64,000 bases of DNA from Hordeum vulgare subsp. vulgare (GCF_904849725.1 NC_058522.1:198879986-198943985); one strand, 5' to 3'; numbered from the stretch's first letter, positions 35,223-47,168 are shown. Made by a program: numbers and translations. Notes: generated by a model not told the origin, from the sequence alone.

Positions 35223-36439
35223 AGCCATTGGCTACTTATCCATGTACATACTTCAACATTCGTGTACTCTTAATATCACATCAATAAAGTAGGCGCCCAC
35301 GAAATTCGGGGTCTCTGCCGTTTCAGCCTATATGTGGAGCATGAGTCTTTATTGCATAAATAAGCCGCCCAAGAGGATGAGTCGCTGCCAAGGAGGCCAT
35401 TCAAACATGGACGCTATTAGTATCAAAGAGAACGAGTCGCCCTATTGTGATCGTTCAAATATAGATACTAGTAAGCCAAAGAGGACCAAGTGCCATGATG
35501 CACGGTTCAAACATAGCCGCCAATGTATGATCATGAACGATAAAAACCGGCTTACTTGGGGGCTACTAGTCCCCAGGTTGTTTAGCAGTAATAGCATTCT
35601 CTTCTGCTATCCTATGCCCATTTTTCCTTGATCATAGGTCACTTGAGGGCTTCTGACTCATTAAGTCCCGCCTTAATACCCTTTTGGCTAGCGAAAAATT
35701 AACGCATTACAATGGTTATACTGGTCTGTATGTTTTGCGACTCGCCCATAAGCCTCGTGTACTCTTGGTGAGTCAATCCAATTTTGGACCCTGAACTTCC
35801 AAAGATAAAACATTGAGGTGCTTCTGAGAGCCAGCATATGGAAAATAGACAAACCATGGGATCACCGAACCTGCTTCACAAAAGCTTGACTTGAGCCTGA
35901 TCCGTCAGTCTAAAAACATACGGGTTTTTGCAAAAACCTCTTAGGGTACGACTAGAGCCTTGCAAGCCTGTCTACCCGTCGTGACTCACTAAGCCAGCTC
36001 ATTTTTCATCTTATATGGTGTTATATTTTCAGGCAGAGATCCAACAGCTGTACTAAGTCATCCAAATTGGGTGATTCTAAAGGTCTTTTCTTTCAAAGAG
36101 GAGAAGACAACATACTTCCTCACTAGCGATAGCTCAAACACGCGACTTATATTACAAGGTAACGCCAAGAAAATTTTGGCATCCCTACTCATGCAAATAT
36201 ATAGCAGTTTAAGTATACTCAAAAGGAAATTACATGGCTCATGAAGGCCAAAAGTTTTTCCATATTAACCTGGTGTCAAGTTTCCTCGGGTTCAGTCTTT
36301 TTCTTCAGGTTGAAGCTTCGAGGGTCACCATGTCTAAGCCGCTCCGGGTCACCCTGTGCCGAGTTTTCGGGGTCTTGGATCTCGAAGTTGTCCACATCCC
36401 AGGTGCAATTGATTAAAGCATGAAATTCAGCTTCCTCTG
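35223..36439 (+). other. T 3' region between pol and the antisense gene
   Basis: No domain. It contains a polyadenylation-like AATAAA near 35282 and a polypurine-like CTTGGGGGCTAC at about 35555. A weakly repeated phrase (GCCGCCCAAGAGGATGAG, then GCCAAAGAGGACCAAG) occurs at 35365-35490. Confidence 0.5.
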
Positions 36440-39400
36440 TCAAGATGGTTGATAGGTCAGCATCCGAGGAAAAAGAAGCTTACGGCATTGAGGAGTCAAA
36501 TCCATTGGTGCAAAACTCGGAGGCGCCACACGTTTATGGTTATCATCATAGGCCAAGTGATACTTGGACAGGTCAAGACTCTCGGCAAGTCGGCTTGCTG
36601 CACGACGAACATCCCTTACGCACTGGGCGTAGTTTTCTTGCGTAAGTTTTGAGCCATCATCCTTATACTCAGGAAACTCGCCGGCTATTTCGTCCGGTTT
36701 CACTTCTGGAGCATAGGCTAAAGACCGGCTCATAGCTATGATCAGGCCTTTCCGTGCGGGTGATTTCTTTATCTCCTCTATATGCTGGGGTATGATTGAG
36801 AGCCGCATCAGCATGTCCCTGATGTATTTTACTGGGTCTTTGTCACCCCATACGGCCTTGATGGTGAGAAAGTTGCCACGATAAAGTTTTTCTGTCAGGG
36901 TATATAGCGCCTTTAGATTCAACACACAGTCATCCTGGAGATTGGCGGATCGAGGGCCTGCAAGGAGAAAATGAAACATAAGTCGTGTGGCACCTTGTGT
37001 CCTTTACAATGGTTATAATAGGCAATATCTCAAAGACTTACCAAAGACATCACTGGTCATATTGGAGAGGTGTTGCCGAAGACCAGTCAATTCTTCTCTG
37101 ACTTTTTTCAGCTGACCCTCGGTGTTTTCAACATGTTTCACCAGGGCGGCTTTCTCAGCTTCAGCTGACTCTTTGTATAGTATGTGCTCGGCACTGACTT
37201 TTTCAAGTTCTGCCAAAGAGGCTTGATGTTTTTCTTCAGCTGCATCCCTGGCGTCTTGTTGACGTCACAAACTTTTTTGCATACCACTCATTGATGAGTC
37301 GGCTTGACTTATGGTTTCCTACATAATCAAGCAAGATGGATAAGTTACCTTGGTACTACCTGGTCGGATTGACCATTTGACATCAAGTCTCAAGCAGATT
37401 GCAAGCAATACACTTGACACTTGGGGGCTAATGCACTTGCTTTTTCAAAGTTATTAAACAAGATCCAGCTCATCTTCAAGAAGATGACCGGGCCCTTGGG
37501 GGCTACAGATTGAAGTTTTCAAGATTATTAAACAAGACCCGGCTCATCTTCAAGAAGATGACCCAGCCCTTGGGGGCTACAAGTTGAAGTTTCCAAGATT
37601 TTTAAACAAGACCCGGCTCATCTTCAAGAAGATGACCCGACCCTTAGGTGCTACAGGTTGAAGTTCTCAAGATTATTAAACAAGATCCGGCTCATCTTCA
37701 AGAAGATGACCCGACCCTTGGGGCTATAGGCTGAAGTTTTCAAGATTATTAAACAAGACCCAACCCATCTTCAAGAAGACGACCCGACCCTTGGGGGCTA
37801 CAGGTTGAAGTTTTCAAGATTATTAAACAGGACCCGACTCATCTTCAAGAAGATGACCCGGCCCTTGGGGCTACAGGTTGAAGTTTTCAAGGTTATTAAA
37901 CAAGACCCGACACATCTTCAAGAAGATGACCCGGTCGTTGGGGGCTACATATGGATAGATGGGGTAATTTATTACACAACACCATACCTCGTATATTTTC
38001 TTCATCATGTTTACCAGGCTAGCTTACAGGTCCGGCTCATGGAGAGGCAGTTTAGATATCCTCCGTGCAACTCTTCAAAGTTCACCTTCTCGATATTGGG
38101 AAGCTCAAGTGTAGCTTTCCTTTTGTTTATTTCTATTGACATGTCCTTGGCAGTATGCTTAGCCCACACAATACGGACGGGTGTCGTATGACCCGTCTGA
38201 GTAATGAGGATAACATCTTATTTAAGCATGGCGTTTTTTGATGGCTTCAGGGGGCTTGGCGGGTTGAAACTTTCTTTCTGACTCGGATCCATGGTTGCAT
38301 CGTCAGTTTTTGCTGGGTCGGCTTGAATGTCAGGGGTATTATCTATGGTAGTTCTTTCAGGAGGTTCAACATAAGTTTCAGTTGTTTCAACCTTAGTATC
38401 CTTGATAGAGGCATCTATTTCTTCCACTCCAGGTGCTTATTTATTTGGAGTTGAACCGCCGGTTTACCGTTTCTTTGCTTGAGCCCTAAAAAATGAAAGG
38501 TTAAGGTACGTATAATGACATGTGAAGTATTGAACCAAGTGCTGATAAAACAAGTAGTAACATACCCTATGAGACAAACAAGGGGTGGCAATTTGGAGGA
38601 TGCTGAATCGCCAGATGAAGGAGGAGACACCTATTACTGTGGAAAAATCTTGTGAGCTTAAGAAAATTGACAAATAAAATATATTTTATAAAGAAAGAGA
38701 AGGCACCTTAGTGCGGCGTTTACGGTCGGATGTTTTCTCAGGCAGACCCGCCATAAGATCACTTGAGGAGCTGCGGGTGTGGCGTTCTGGAGTATATAAA
38801 GACTTCTTCAAAAGTAAGTTAGGTTCCAAATGAGCATCTAGATGATTCATAGGAACTTTCCTACAAACCCGCCTTGGAAGTCTTTCCAAGGAAACATTTG
38901 ACTCAGAAGATATTGAAATTACCTCAGCATCTTCAGCATCACTTTCAGCGTCATCCCCCTGAGAATAAGTTGAGTGATCAGAACAACATGTGGCATAATA
39001 AGGGGAAAGTTTAGACATTTACCTCAGATACTTCTTCAAGGTTCTATAAATCTCCCACAATGGATGACTCGCCTGCACCTGCTTTGGTATTCTTCTTCTT
39101 CTTTGCTTCAGTCTTTCCCCTTTTAACACGCGGCTTTACTGGTCTACCTTTCCACAAGGGCGCGCCTTTCTACAATAGGGGAAGTTAGTTCGACAAAGAA
39201 CAAAGGGAATAGCAAATAGGACGGGTGATGGTTGGATATATTTATCTTAGGAGCCGGATTCTGAATGTAGAATGGTTTCAAACCAACTTTTGAACATACT
39301 TCCTTGGGCTCACCACATAATTTCTTCACAAGGCTATTAACTTCTTGAGAGTCAAGTATTACATTAGTGAAGCATTGTGTACTATTCACATCTCCATTAT

Positions 39401-40131
39401 AATGCCACATCAACCCATCACGACGGCTTAAGGGCATAACGCGCCATTCCACCCAGCATTGGATCAAGTCAATCTCGGTTAAGCCAATTGGCGTTTAAGG
39501 CTCTCAATTTTTCCCAGACAAAGGTATGGTCGGCTTGTTCTTCTAGGGTCAATGCACCGGGGAGCTGGAAATCCATTGGAAGACACTCTTTTCTAAAACC
39601 CGGCTGGGGATTTTCTTGAGACTTTGCGGTATTCTTATAGTAAAACCAAGTTTTCCCCCAGCCCTTGGGGTGACTGGGCAAGTTGACAGCAGGGAAACCT
39701 CACTCGCCCCACCTCTGGATGGTAACTCCGCCGAGTTCTAAGCTGGGGCCACCATCATATTCTGTCTGGCGGTTCAAGTAGAAGAACTCCCTAAATATGG
39801 CAACGGTAGGTTGTATTCCTAGGTATGCTTCATAGAAGACTTGAAACTGACATAAGTTACAGATTGAATTAGGAACTAAATCTTGGAGGTGAAGGTTGTA
39901 AAAGTTGAGAGCATACCGAAAGAATTTTGAACCAGGAGGAGAGAAGCCTCATTCCAAATGACCAGCGAAAACCACAACCTCTCCTTCGGCGGGTTGAGGT
40001 CGCACTTCTCCAGCGGCGGCTCTCCATCCAATTATCTCTATAGGAGACAATGTCCCTACTAACACGCATCGTTTCAAGGCGGCATCACCGATTTCTGAGG
40101 GTAACCTGTCGCATTTTGATGGTATCGACAT
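36440..40131 (-). pseudogene. Antisense gene of T: Transposase_28-like multi-block protein
   Basis: Read on the minus strand, blocks follow one another like exons. 40131-39469 holds GEVVVFAGHLE, GFSPPGSKFFRYALNFYNLH, VFYEAYLGIQ, EFFYLNRQTEYDGGPSLELG and NLPSHPKGWGKTWFYYKNTA. 39467-39240 holds WVEWRVMPLSRRDGLMWHY. 39018-38686 is acidic/basic (DDAESDAEDAEVISISSESN). 38427-38218 follows. 37216-37013 is a heptad-like coiled coil (EKAALVKHVENTEGQLKKVR). 36979-36440 ends SLDLSKYHLAYDDNHKRVAP. The head resembles Pfam Transposase_28, 'putative gypsy type transposon', known as an antisense gene in Tat-like elements. Two in-frame stops (after GHLE and after RWGE) suggest it is dead. Function in the family is unknown; block joins are inferred. 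Confidence 0.7.
37450..37949. repeat. Tandem array in T: seven copies of a 73-74-bp unit
   Basis: CATCTTCAAGAAGATGAC recurs at 37471, 37545, 37619, 37693, 37766 (GACGAC variant), 37840 and 37913, spaced 73-74 bp. Each unit reads ATTAAACAAGACCCGGCTCA, then the hairpin TCATCTTC-AA-GAAGATGA, a C-rich step, then CCCTTGGGGGCTAC and TTGAAGTTTTCAAG. The hairpin is a perfect 8-bp palindrome in most copies; TTGAAGTTTTCAA also pairs with itself. The array lies between antisense blocks, probably in an intron of the antisense gene. Tandem repeats in this 3' region are known for Tat-lineage elements. Confidence 0.9.
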
Positions 40132-41178
40132 GACTGACAGATTGAGGAAGGAGCAAGCTACATAAGTATGATTGGCGGGTTATTCTAGCAAGTGAAAATC
40201 GTAGGGATACACGAGGAGTTCAAGAAATAAGCAATAAAGAAGTTCATAATACTTGAGTCGCCTTAATACAAGGCGGCTCTCAGAGATGGCGAGTTACAAA
40301 ATGTCTAACATGTGTGTGTGAGACTAATACTGGTTTACAAAGGAACTGCGATGTTGGATTCCACTAAGTATTAGATAAACAATTTTCTACCAAAACATGT
40401 AGAAATATGGATCTACCAACGGTACGGGAAAAAGAATTTAATGGCTCCAGATGGCAGTAAAATATGGGGCGGCAACAACTAATGTTCATTAGGATCCTGC
40501 AAAATATCCATGAAGTTTATGCGAGATTCAGATTCATATTCGTTCTGCAGCCTATCATTAGGGAAAGTTTTTATCAAGGGGTCGAATAGATATGTGCTCG
40601 CAATGGCGGCAGGACGAACTCTAAGAACTCCGTTGAACTATGGGGGTGACCTAAGCAGATCTAATGCGAGAAACGAAGCCTTACCTGATGACGTCGACGG
40701 AGGCAGAAGGAGTTTGCGGTTCGGAGCAAAAGACATGCGGCGGCGGAGCCCTCGTACCGGAGTGCTCGTCGATGGGAGGCACAGCGGCAACGCATTGCAG
40801 ACTTAAGCTTGAGGTAGAAGACGAAGAACAAGAGCGGGGTAAAAGTAAAAAAAGAGATGTTCGTGTCGGTATTTAAAGGCTGAGAGGGGAAACAGAAACA
40901 ACAGGCGCGGGAATCTAGGGGGCGTAGTAAATCTCGGAATTGATGGTGCCTCGATTATCGGGCTTAACAGATAGGCCCAAGGAGCCGTTGGAGTGATGTC
41001 ATGAATATTCCTAAAATCTTGGGATAGCTGACGTCATTAACAGGTGGAACGGAAAATCAGGGGGAGTTTATAAAATGGTATTTTTCCAGTTCTGGACAAG
41101 TTGGGATTATGTTTGAGCCGCCAAGAGTGTGAGAAAGGTTTATTGATGTGAACAAGTTCAAGTAAATCTGGTGCCTAA
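40132..41178 (+). other. T region between antisense gene start and right LTR
   Basis: Probably the promoter and 5' end of the antisense gene: on the minus strand GTATTTAAAGGC-type sequence (40870-40877, TTTAAATACC reversed) is TATA-like and lies above the head of the antisense gene. The stretch next to the right LTR (AATCTGGTGCCTAA) is not a recognisable polypurine tract. The frames at 40510-40876 have no domain. Confidence 0.45.
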
Positions 41179-41726
41179 TGTTGGGGATATTATCCCGCCA
41201 TGAGACCCGCCCTAGGGGGCCGGGTCAAAATGATGGAGGCTCAATATTCATACTCAAGTCGGGCCCTGACCTATGAAGCAGAAGGCACAAGGATTTTACC
41301 AACGAGAGCGGGCTGCGGCCCAAGATACAAAGAGGGCGACTCATGACCCATACGGGAGATGGGTCGCCAGGAGTTTCCTTGCTTAAGGGGCAAGGCGAGT
41401 TAGAGACATACTAGGTCATGAATCGTAATGTGACCCAGACTCTTGTAAACCTAGAGCCTCGACCTGTGTAAAAAGGCGATTCTCTAGGGCTGGTAGATTA
41501 AGTTAACATCAACTGAGAGCTAGGTCAGGCGAATCTACACCTTTGTAATCGATTTCCACAGCAATATACACATAGCAGGACATAGGCTTTTACCTCAGCC
41601 TGAGGGGCCGAACCTGGGTAAAATCGTCTCTTTCTCCCTGTTAACCCCTTTGAGTCGCCACATGGTTGCGATGCCCCCATCTCGAAGTCCTCTCACGAGG
41701 ACATCTGCCGTGACAAAACCACGACA
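41179..41726 (+). repeat. T right (3') LTR
   Basis: TGTTGGGGATATTATCC to AAAACCACGACA, 548 bp, few differences from the left LTR; the TATA box is altered. Followed by TSD CACGG. Confidence 0.92.
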
Positions 41727-41731
41727 CACGG

Positions 41732-42876
41732 CACAACCCGAACACCTTCAAGGTATGTCCCGCTTAGACATAATTTCATTCTTAAAATTCCATGGGCACC
41801 TGTGGGAGCCAACCACCAAGGATTGTGTGTTTGGCTCGACCAAGCCATGATCCAAACATCTCTACGAACAAAAGTGGGGTATCATGAAGAATTCCCCAAG
41901 CGTCCAGCTCCTGTGCAACATCAGCAGCTTCTCAAGACCCTCTATTCAAGGTCCACCTAATGACTACAACTTCCTCTAAAAAGAGTAATAGAAATAGTGC
42001 AACCGAAAACAGGTCGAACGTCAAGCCATCCAAGGAAGGCCACAGGGAAATAGTTGCTTTAAAAATATGTATCTCAAAAGCAATAGTTACCTGTATCAGC
42101 TGTCTTGGTGCCACGAGTTATAAAAATTCCTGGCACACATTATTTACAATATCTTTGTATGCATGTGTTTCATACTTATTTTACACATGCTAAGATGGAG
42201 CTCCCAAGCACTACCTCGACACTACTTTTTAAGTGTCCGATTACTCGGATTTTGCTTTATAAGCATCGGTTCCGAATTATGTCTTGGGTCTATAGTTGGG
42301 TGCGTTCCGCTAGTTAGGCTAAGGGGTAAAGGGAGAACCACTGCAATTATATTACCAGCTACTCTGGCTAAAAATACCTCAGTGGAGAAAGCCGAAAACT
42401 TAGGCGAGAACTGGTCTGCAACCCGAGCTCAAATACAAAAACCGTTGGAGCCTATTCCGTGTTATACGGCAGGTTTGCACTTTTACATACCTTGTGGTAG
42501 CTATTTAATTATTCGGTTTATCTGATTACCACAAAAAAGTCAGGGGCTTCCGGTCAGCCCGTGAATTAAACTCCTAAAGCTAAGTGAAAGTGATAAAGTC
42601 GTATAGTTTGATTGCCTTGTTTCCTTTGCACAGTACCACCTTCGTCCACCGACACATCGTCTAAGGGTAATAGTACGAACGTTGAAATACCCCAAGTAAT
42701 CTCTACATTGGGGCTGAAGTCGATAACTGGTATCTTTCATATTGAACGGCCAAAAGTGAGGAGTCAAAATAATACAAAAGTGCATCTCATTCAAGACTGG
42801 CATCATCGAAATAAATTGTTCGGAGCCACACGACAATGCATTTACTCAAAGAGTACATATTTTGAGCATTGAGCTT
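41732..42876 (+). other. F1 sequence after T: end of gag-protease frame and non-coding region
   Basis: Begins with a short coding tail, FHGHLWEPTTKDCVFGSTKP, then TGA at about 41848. This is a family-typical end to the gag-protease frame, so the original F1 had no RT or integrase between. Bases 41850-42876 have only short frames without domains. Confidence 0.6.
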
Positions 42877-45800
42877 CTATAACCCGGGCACCCTCCATTG
42901 CGGAGGGAGAATATAGCTCCAGACGTCTATGCTCCTTCCCAGCACACGGAGGAGCAGTTGCCATTGTGGGGGGGCTTCAACCCCGGCCAGTGCATCATGG
43001 TCCTCGCAAAAGGCCATCTGAGCTCCTTCTATGCAGACAGAGCGCTTCAGGACATTGATCCGGGGTACGACATCGACCAACTTTTGCAACAATCCGAAGT
43101 AGCTGCTCGGCACAGCCTCGGAGGTGCCAGAGATCCTTCATGGCAGGCTCCGCCATTTTATGCAGCTCCATGAGCTGTTTGATCTGATAGCTCAGAGTGG
43201 GGTTAGGCCCAAAAGTCTAAAACTGAGCCAAGAAAAGCCTCCGCTCAACATCCCCGTCATGGGTCGTGTAGTGCTTGATCGCTTCTGCCACACTCCATGG
43301 GAGGTTTGTGAAGGCGCCTGAGGAACACCATATCCGCGTAAGAAATGCATACTTGTTTCCACCAAAGGCACATTGCAGTAAGTATATCTTACCATTTGCC
43401 ATCAGGTTAGCTTGGCGCAGCTCTTCTTCAAAGAACCTCCGGTCCACCCGCTCTGCTTTGAGCTTAGTGGGTAGCTTGGAGAGCTTGGTCATTTCTCCCG
43501 ATATTTCTTATCCAAGATTTCATACTAAGAGATGGCCTCTTGCAGCTCATGTTGAATCTCTGCCACCCTGGCCTCAAGCTTGTTGCTATCAAGCTTGAGG
43601 GTGCTCAGCTCGGCAGCTACCTCTTCGGCTGCCTCCTTGTGAGCAGTGGCCTCCTACTTGGCCTTCTCCAATTCGGCCTTGAGCTTTTTGAATTCTTACT
43701 CCTCGGCTACTGACCAAACAGATATCATGGGCTCAGATACTAAATCCAGGACGGTCCTTCTCTACTAACAATAATAAGAATTTTTACAGCACTTATCAAA
43801 ACTTACCCTCCCTTTCATCGAGCCGGTCATTTACATGGTTGAGATCTTCGTCATAAACCTTGAGTTTCCGGTTCAGCTCGGAAATCTCAAGAGCGATGGC
43901 ATCAGCAACAAAGGATGAGGCATCCAAGGCAAAGTTATGAATGAAAAGGACTCCGAGTTATCGGAACGGGAGACACTCGGTCAAAATTACTCGAGCGAAC
44001 CGTTATAATGAAAAGTCTCTGGATTATTTTTCTTTATGCCTAGAAGTTATTTTGAGCCAAGGATAAGCTTGTCAAACTTACCCATGGATCCGGGGTTGTT
44101 ATACCCATAAAGGAATATAAAACCATATAAATAAACTTAAAACATTACATGGCTTACCTTTAAACCCGCCAGCTAGCCATTTAAGGCTTCGTTCACTCCA
44201 TTGTTAATGGACCGAATAACCTTTAGAACCGCACCCATAAGGATGTGATGTTCATCGGTGATGGATGAGCCGGCCAAGGCATCCTACATTATTGCTAGCC
44301 AACCAGCCGTAGCATGCTCTAGTACGGGAGGGCCGGAGGTGGTACCAAAGACTCCGAAAGATCAGAGCTCGCCGAAGCTTTCTCTCAGCAAATCTTAGAG
44401 GGAAATCGGTTCCCCTCCCTGCACCAACCTCCGGGGTCTTGGTCACTAAGGCATAGACCTCAGACAGGACCTCTCGGTCTTCGGTGGTCGGTGTATCAAC
44501 TTCGGTTGGGACCTCCTCCACCCAACTCGGCCATTGCCACCTCGTCTCTGGTCGGTGGGGCCTGGTGGGATATCACCTCGACCGCCTCATTTGTCGCGTG
44601 TGGAAGGGTATTGCGGGACGCATTCCCACTCTCCGCAAGCTCGGCGAGCGGCGAACCCCCCTCTGAGACCTGGTCCATTGGAAGGTCTCGGACAGGGTTG
44701 CGACAGTAATAGCTCGTTTCTCATTATTACCAAAGTCCCGGTGTATTTCCGCTAAATAAAGGATTGGATTCCATACCTTTGGTCCGGGGGCTTGACCCTA
44801 GGGATTCGGTGAGGAATCGTCTCAAAGGCTCCGAGCTTGTCATCGGAATCCGCGCAAGCGCCGAGCTGGGCGACCTTGCTCTTACAAGCTCTCTTTGGGG
44901 CCCGGGGACGTAGCCCCTCCTCGGCCACCTCTGGCACCTCCTTCTTCCTCGTCTAGACAAAGTCCTTCTCCTCCACATCTTCTGCATCCTCCCCCTCGTG
45001 GGTGGAGGTGGCATGGGTGTCCCCGGACTTGGTATCCGGAGGACCCCTCGAACAAAGACCCCCGCGGGTCTCCTTCTTCTTATTCTGTGGCGCCTTGTAT
45101 GGTGCTACTACCAGCATCAAGCTCAGCAATGCTGACCGGTGTTCCTCGGGCACGGGAGTTGGGCCTTCTATGTTTACAGATTTGGCCAGCCAATCATGCA
45201 GGGACGGTAGGATAAATAATAAGACCCTCAATAAAATTTGAGCTTTAAGTAGGTATAAGAGCTCATACATACCTCCAAAGGGGGAGGGGTCTTGGCATCC
45301 AAGACAGTGTCTTCATCCTCGGTCGGCCACTACTGCTAAGGCTTGAGCAATATCCGCCACATGTTCTCGTGAGTGGTACGGTAGAACTCCTGCACAACCC
45401 AAGGGCTCATGGGCTTGTAGGACCACATCGGGTTATCCCAGCACTAGCAGGCAAGGATGTGGCGATGGAGCATGACCTGGACCACGTCGATCAGCTTGAT
45501 GTATGTTGCCACCATCTACTTGATGCGCTTCTGCAGCAGCTTCACATCTCGAGATGAGCCCCAGTCTAGGCCTTTCTTAACCCACGAGGTTAGCCTCATG
45601 GGGGGTCCAGATCTGAATACATTGGGCACTGCCCAGTTTGCTTCTCGTGGATCCGTGATGTATAACCACTGCTTCTGCCAACCCTTGATGTTGTCAATCA
45701 TGGTGCCCTCCAGCCAATCCACATGGCAAAGCTTTCTTATCACGGCCCCACCACAGTCGGCATGTTGACTGCTGACCAACTTCAGCTTGACGTCGAAGGT

Positions 45801-46160
45801 TTTAAGCCAAAGGCCGAAGTGTGGATGAACCTGCATGAAGGCCTCATAAAGAGTGATGAAGGTGGAAATATGCATGACTAAATTCGAGGGGAGGTCATGG
45901 AAATCTCACCCGTAATAGAACATCACGCCCCTGACAAAGGGGTCAAGCGGGAAGGCTAGTCCCTAGATGAAGTGGGGGACGAAGACCACCCGCTCACCAG
46001 GCCTTGGTATAGGTACCACCTGGCCCTTCTCTGGTGCTCGATGGGCAATGTCGGTTGAGAGGTAGCCAGAGTGCTTCAGCTCCGGCATGTCCGTGTCGGA
46101 GATGCTGGAGATTTCTCACTTGCCCTCACAACACGAGTCGGACATTGCTGAGCTCGAAAA
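42877..46160 (-). pseudogene. Antisense gene of F1: Transposase_28-like multi-block protein
   Basis: On the minus strand the head is at about 46090-45516: LKHSGYLSTDIAHRAPEKGQ, VPIPRPGERVVFVPHFI, then LAFPLDPFVRGVMFYYG, FITLYEAFMQVHPHFGLWLK, and REANWAVPNVFRSGPPMRLT. Acidic and basic linker blocks follow at 45270-44727 and 44521-44252. Coiled-coil-rich sequence lies at about 43900-43500. The tail at 43492-42877 holds FEEELRQANLMANGK and SSYFGLLQKLVDVVPRINVL. I recognise the head as the 'putative gypsy type transposon' (Transposase_28) family. Stops (after HFI and after FYYG) show decay. It is separate from the T antisense gene but placed alike, between pol end and 3' LTR and opposite to gag. 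Confidence 0.7.
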
Positions 46161-46700
46161 AGGGGCGGCTAGAAAGGGTGGGAGACGAAATGGATCTGGG
46201 CGCGTGATCTTGGAAGAAAGGGTAGTCGAGTTTGGAATGCATGTGGTGTGCTTCGGATCTTTTTCCCTTTTTATTGGAGGTCGTAAAACCAAGGGTTTCT
46301 GCTTACTGCATCGCTGGCTTCGCCGCTTGCCGAAATGACTGCACCGTTGAGTGCATGTGTGGTAGCCCGGGTCATTATTTGAATCCCCTTAAATGCGGGG
46401 CACGATCTCCTCGTTGATAGGATGTGCCCCGAGGAAAGTGGCCTCGACCCGTGGTTTGAGTTTTTCATGATTAGTTATTGCGACTTTTCGTTGGAAGAGT
46501 TGCAAGAGAAGGGATTGTTCACCTCTAGGATTTTAAGCCTTTAGATTTAACGATGCTTGTTTTAAGAGTGTGATGTCACCAGAGCGACTAAACCGATGAC
46601 AGTCGAGCATAAGGAGAACTTGCCACGTAAGCCGATTATTCTAAGTGTCCGGCTACCGAAGACCGTACACATCGGCATTGGAGGCCAGTTCGGGAGGTAC
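46161..46700 (+). other. F1 region before the 3' LTR, with polypurine tract
   Basis: Presumed upstream region of the antisense gene; no domain. AGTTCGGGAGGTAC at 46687-46700, directly before the LTR, is a degenerate polypurine tract (GTTCGGGGGCTAC in relatives). Confidence 0.6.
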
Positions 46701-47168
46701 TCATGGAGTTTTGGATTAAGGGATCCTCGGGCGTTCGAGTTATCCCTCATGGGCCGACCAAATGGGCCGCGTCATTGAACACCAGATTGTTTCATAACTT
46801 TATGATCAAGATGGAATGCTTTGAATACTGGGTGTGCACTTCAAGTTAAGAGGACCAGATTGGCCCATCTGTTCCCGGCTAAGGTCGGTAACATGTAACC
46901 CTACGAACCTTGGTGTCTATATAAACAAGAGGTTCTTATGCATATAGCCACGTTATCTCATCTAGTGTTTAGCTCATACGATATTGAGGTAGATCAACTT
47001 TGTAATAATCATCCACAATAATATAATCAAGCGGGGCATAGGGTTTTATCTCCTCAAGAGGGCTTGAACCTGGGTAAATAGTCTCTCCCCTCGTCTCCTA
47101 CCACCCATCGATCCAAGGGCCACAGTTCGGGGGCCCCAACCCGAGATCTATCGGTTTTGACACCGACA
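46701..47168 (+). repeat. F1 right (3') LTR
   Basis: TCATGGAGTTTTGG to TTTTGACACCGACA, 468 bp, with TCTATATAAA at 46916-46925. Start TG is lost (TCATGG). Flanked on the right by ACGAA, which is not repeated at the left end. Confidence 0.85.

Larger units (their letters stand above)
28157..41726 (+). mobile_element. Element T: Tat-lineage Ty3/gypsy element with antisense gene
   Basis: Both LTRs are 548 bp (28157-28704, 41179-41726), flanked by a perfect TSD CACGG (28152-28156, 41727-41731). The primer-binding region GTTGGCGCCCACCGTGGGGC follows the left LTR. Order: gag, protease, RT, RNase H, second (archaeal-like) RNase H, integrase, then 6 kb that holds a tandem array and an antisense gene. 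The double RNase H and the antisense frame are known marks of the Tat/Retand group. Everything is decayed by stops and shifts. It inserted into F1 just after protease. Confidence 0.92.
2806..47168 (+). mobile_element. Element F1: gag-protease Ty3/gypsy element (Fatima-like, tentative), with three nested insertions
   Basis: Two direct LTRs of 467 and 468 bp (2806-3272 and 46701-47168) bound this element. Without the nested F2, D and T it is about 9.2 kb. Order: LTR, primer-binding region, leader, gag (broken by F2 and D), protease (followed by T), a stretch without reverse transcriptase or integrase, an antisense gene, a degenerate polypurine tract and LTR. The gag/protease wording and the LTR end GACACCGACA match an abundant Triticeae gypsy family that I recall as Fatima; the name is an inference. 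No matching TSD is visible (ATGGC on the left, ACGAA on the right), and both LTR starts have lost the expected TG. As a gag-protease element it would depend on enzymes from elsewhere. Confidence 0.8.

Noticed and set aside
37450..37949. CRISPR-like array
   Set aside because: The repeated unit is contiguous and nearly the same along its whole 74 bp, with no unique spacers, and it lies in a plant retrotransposon.
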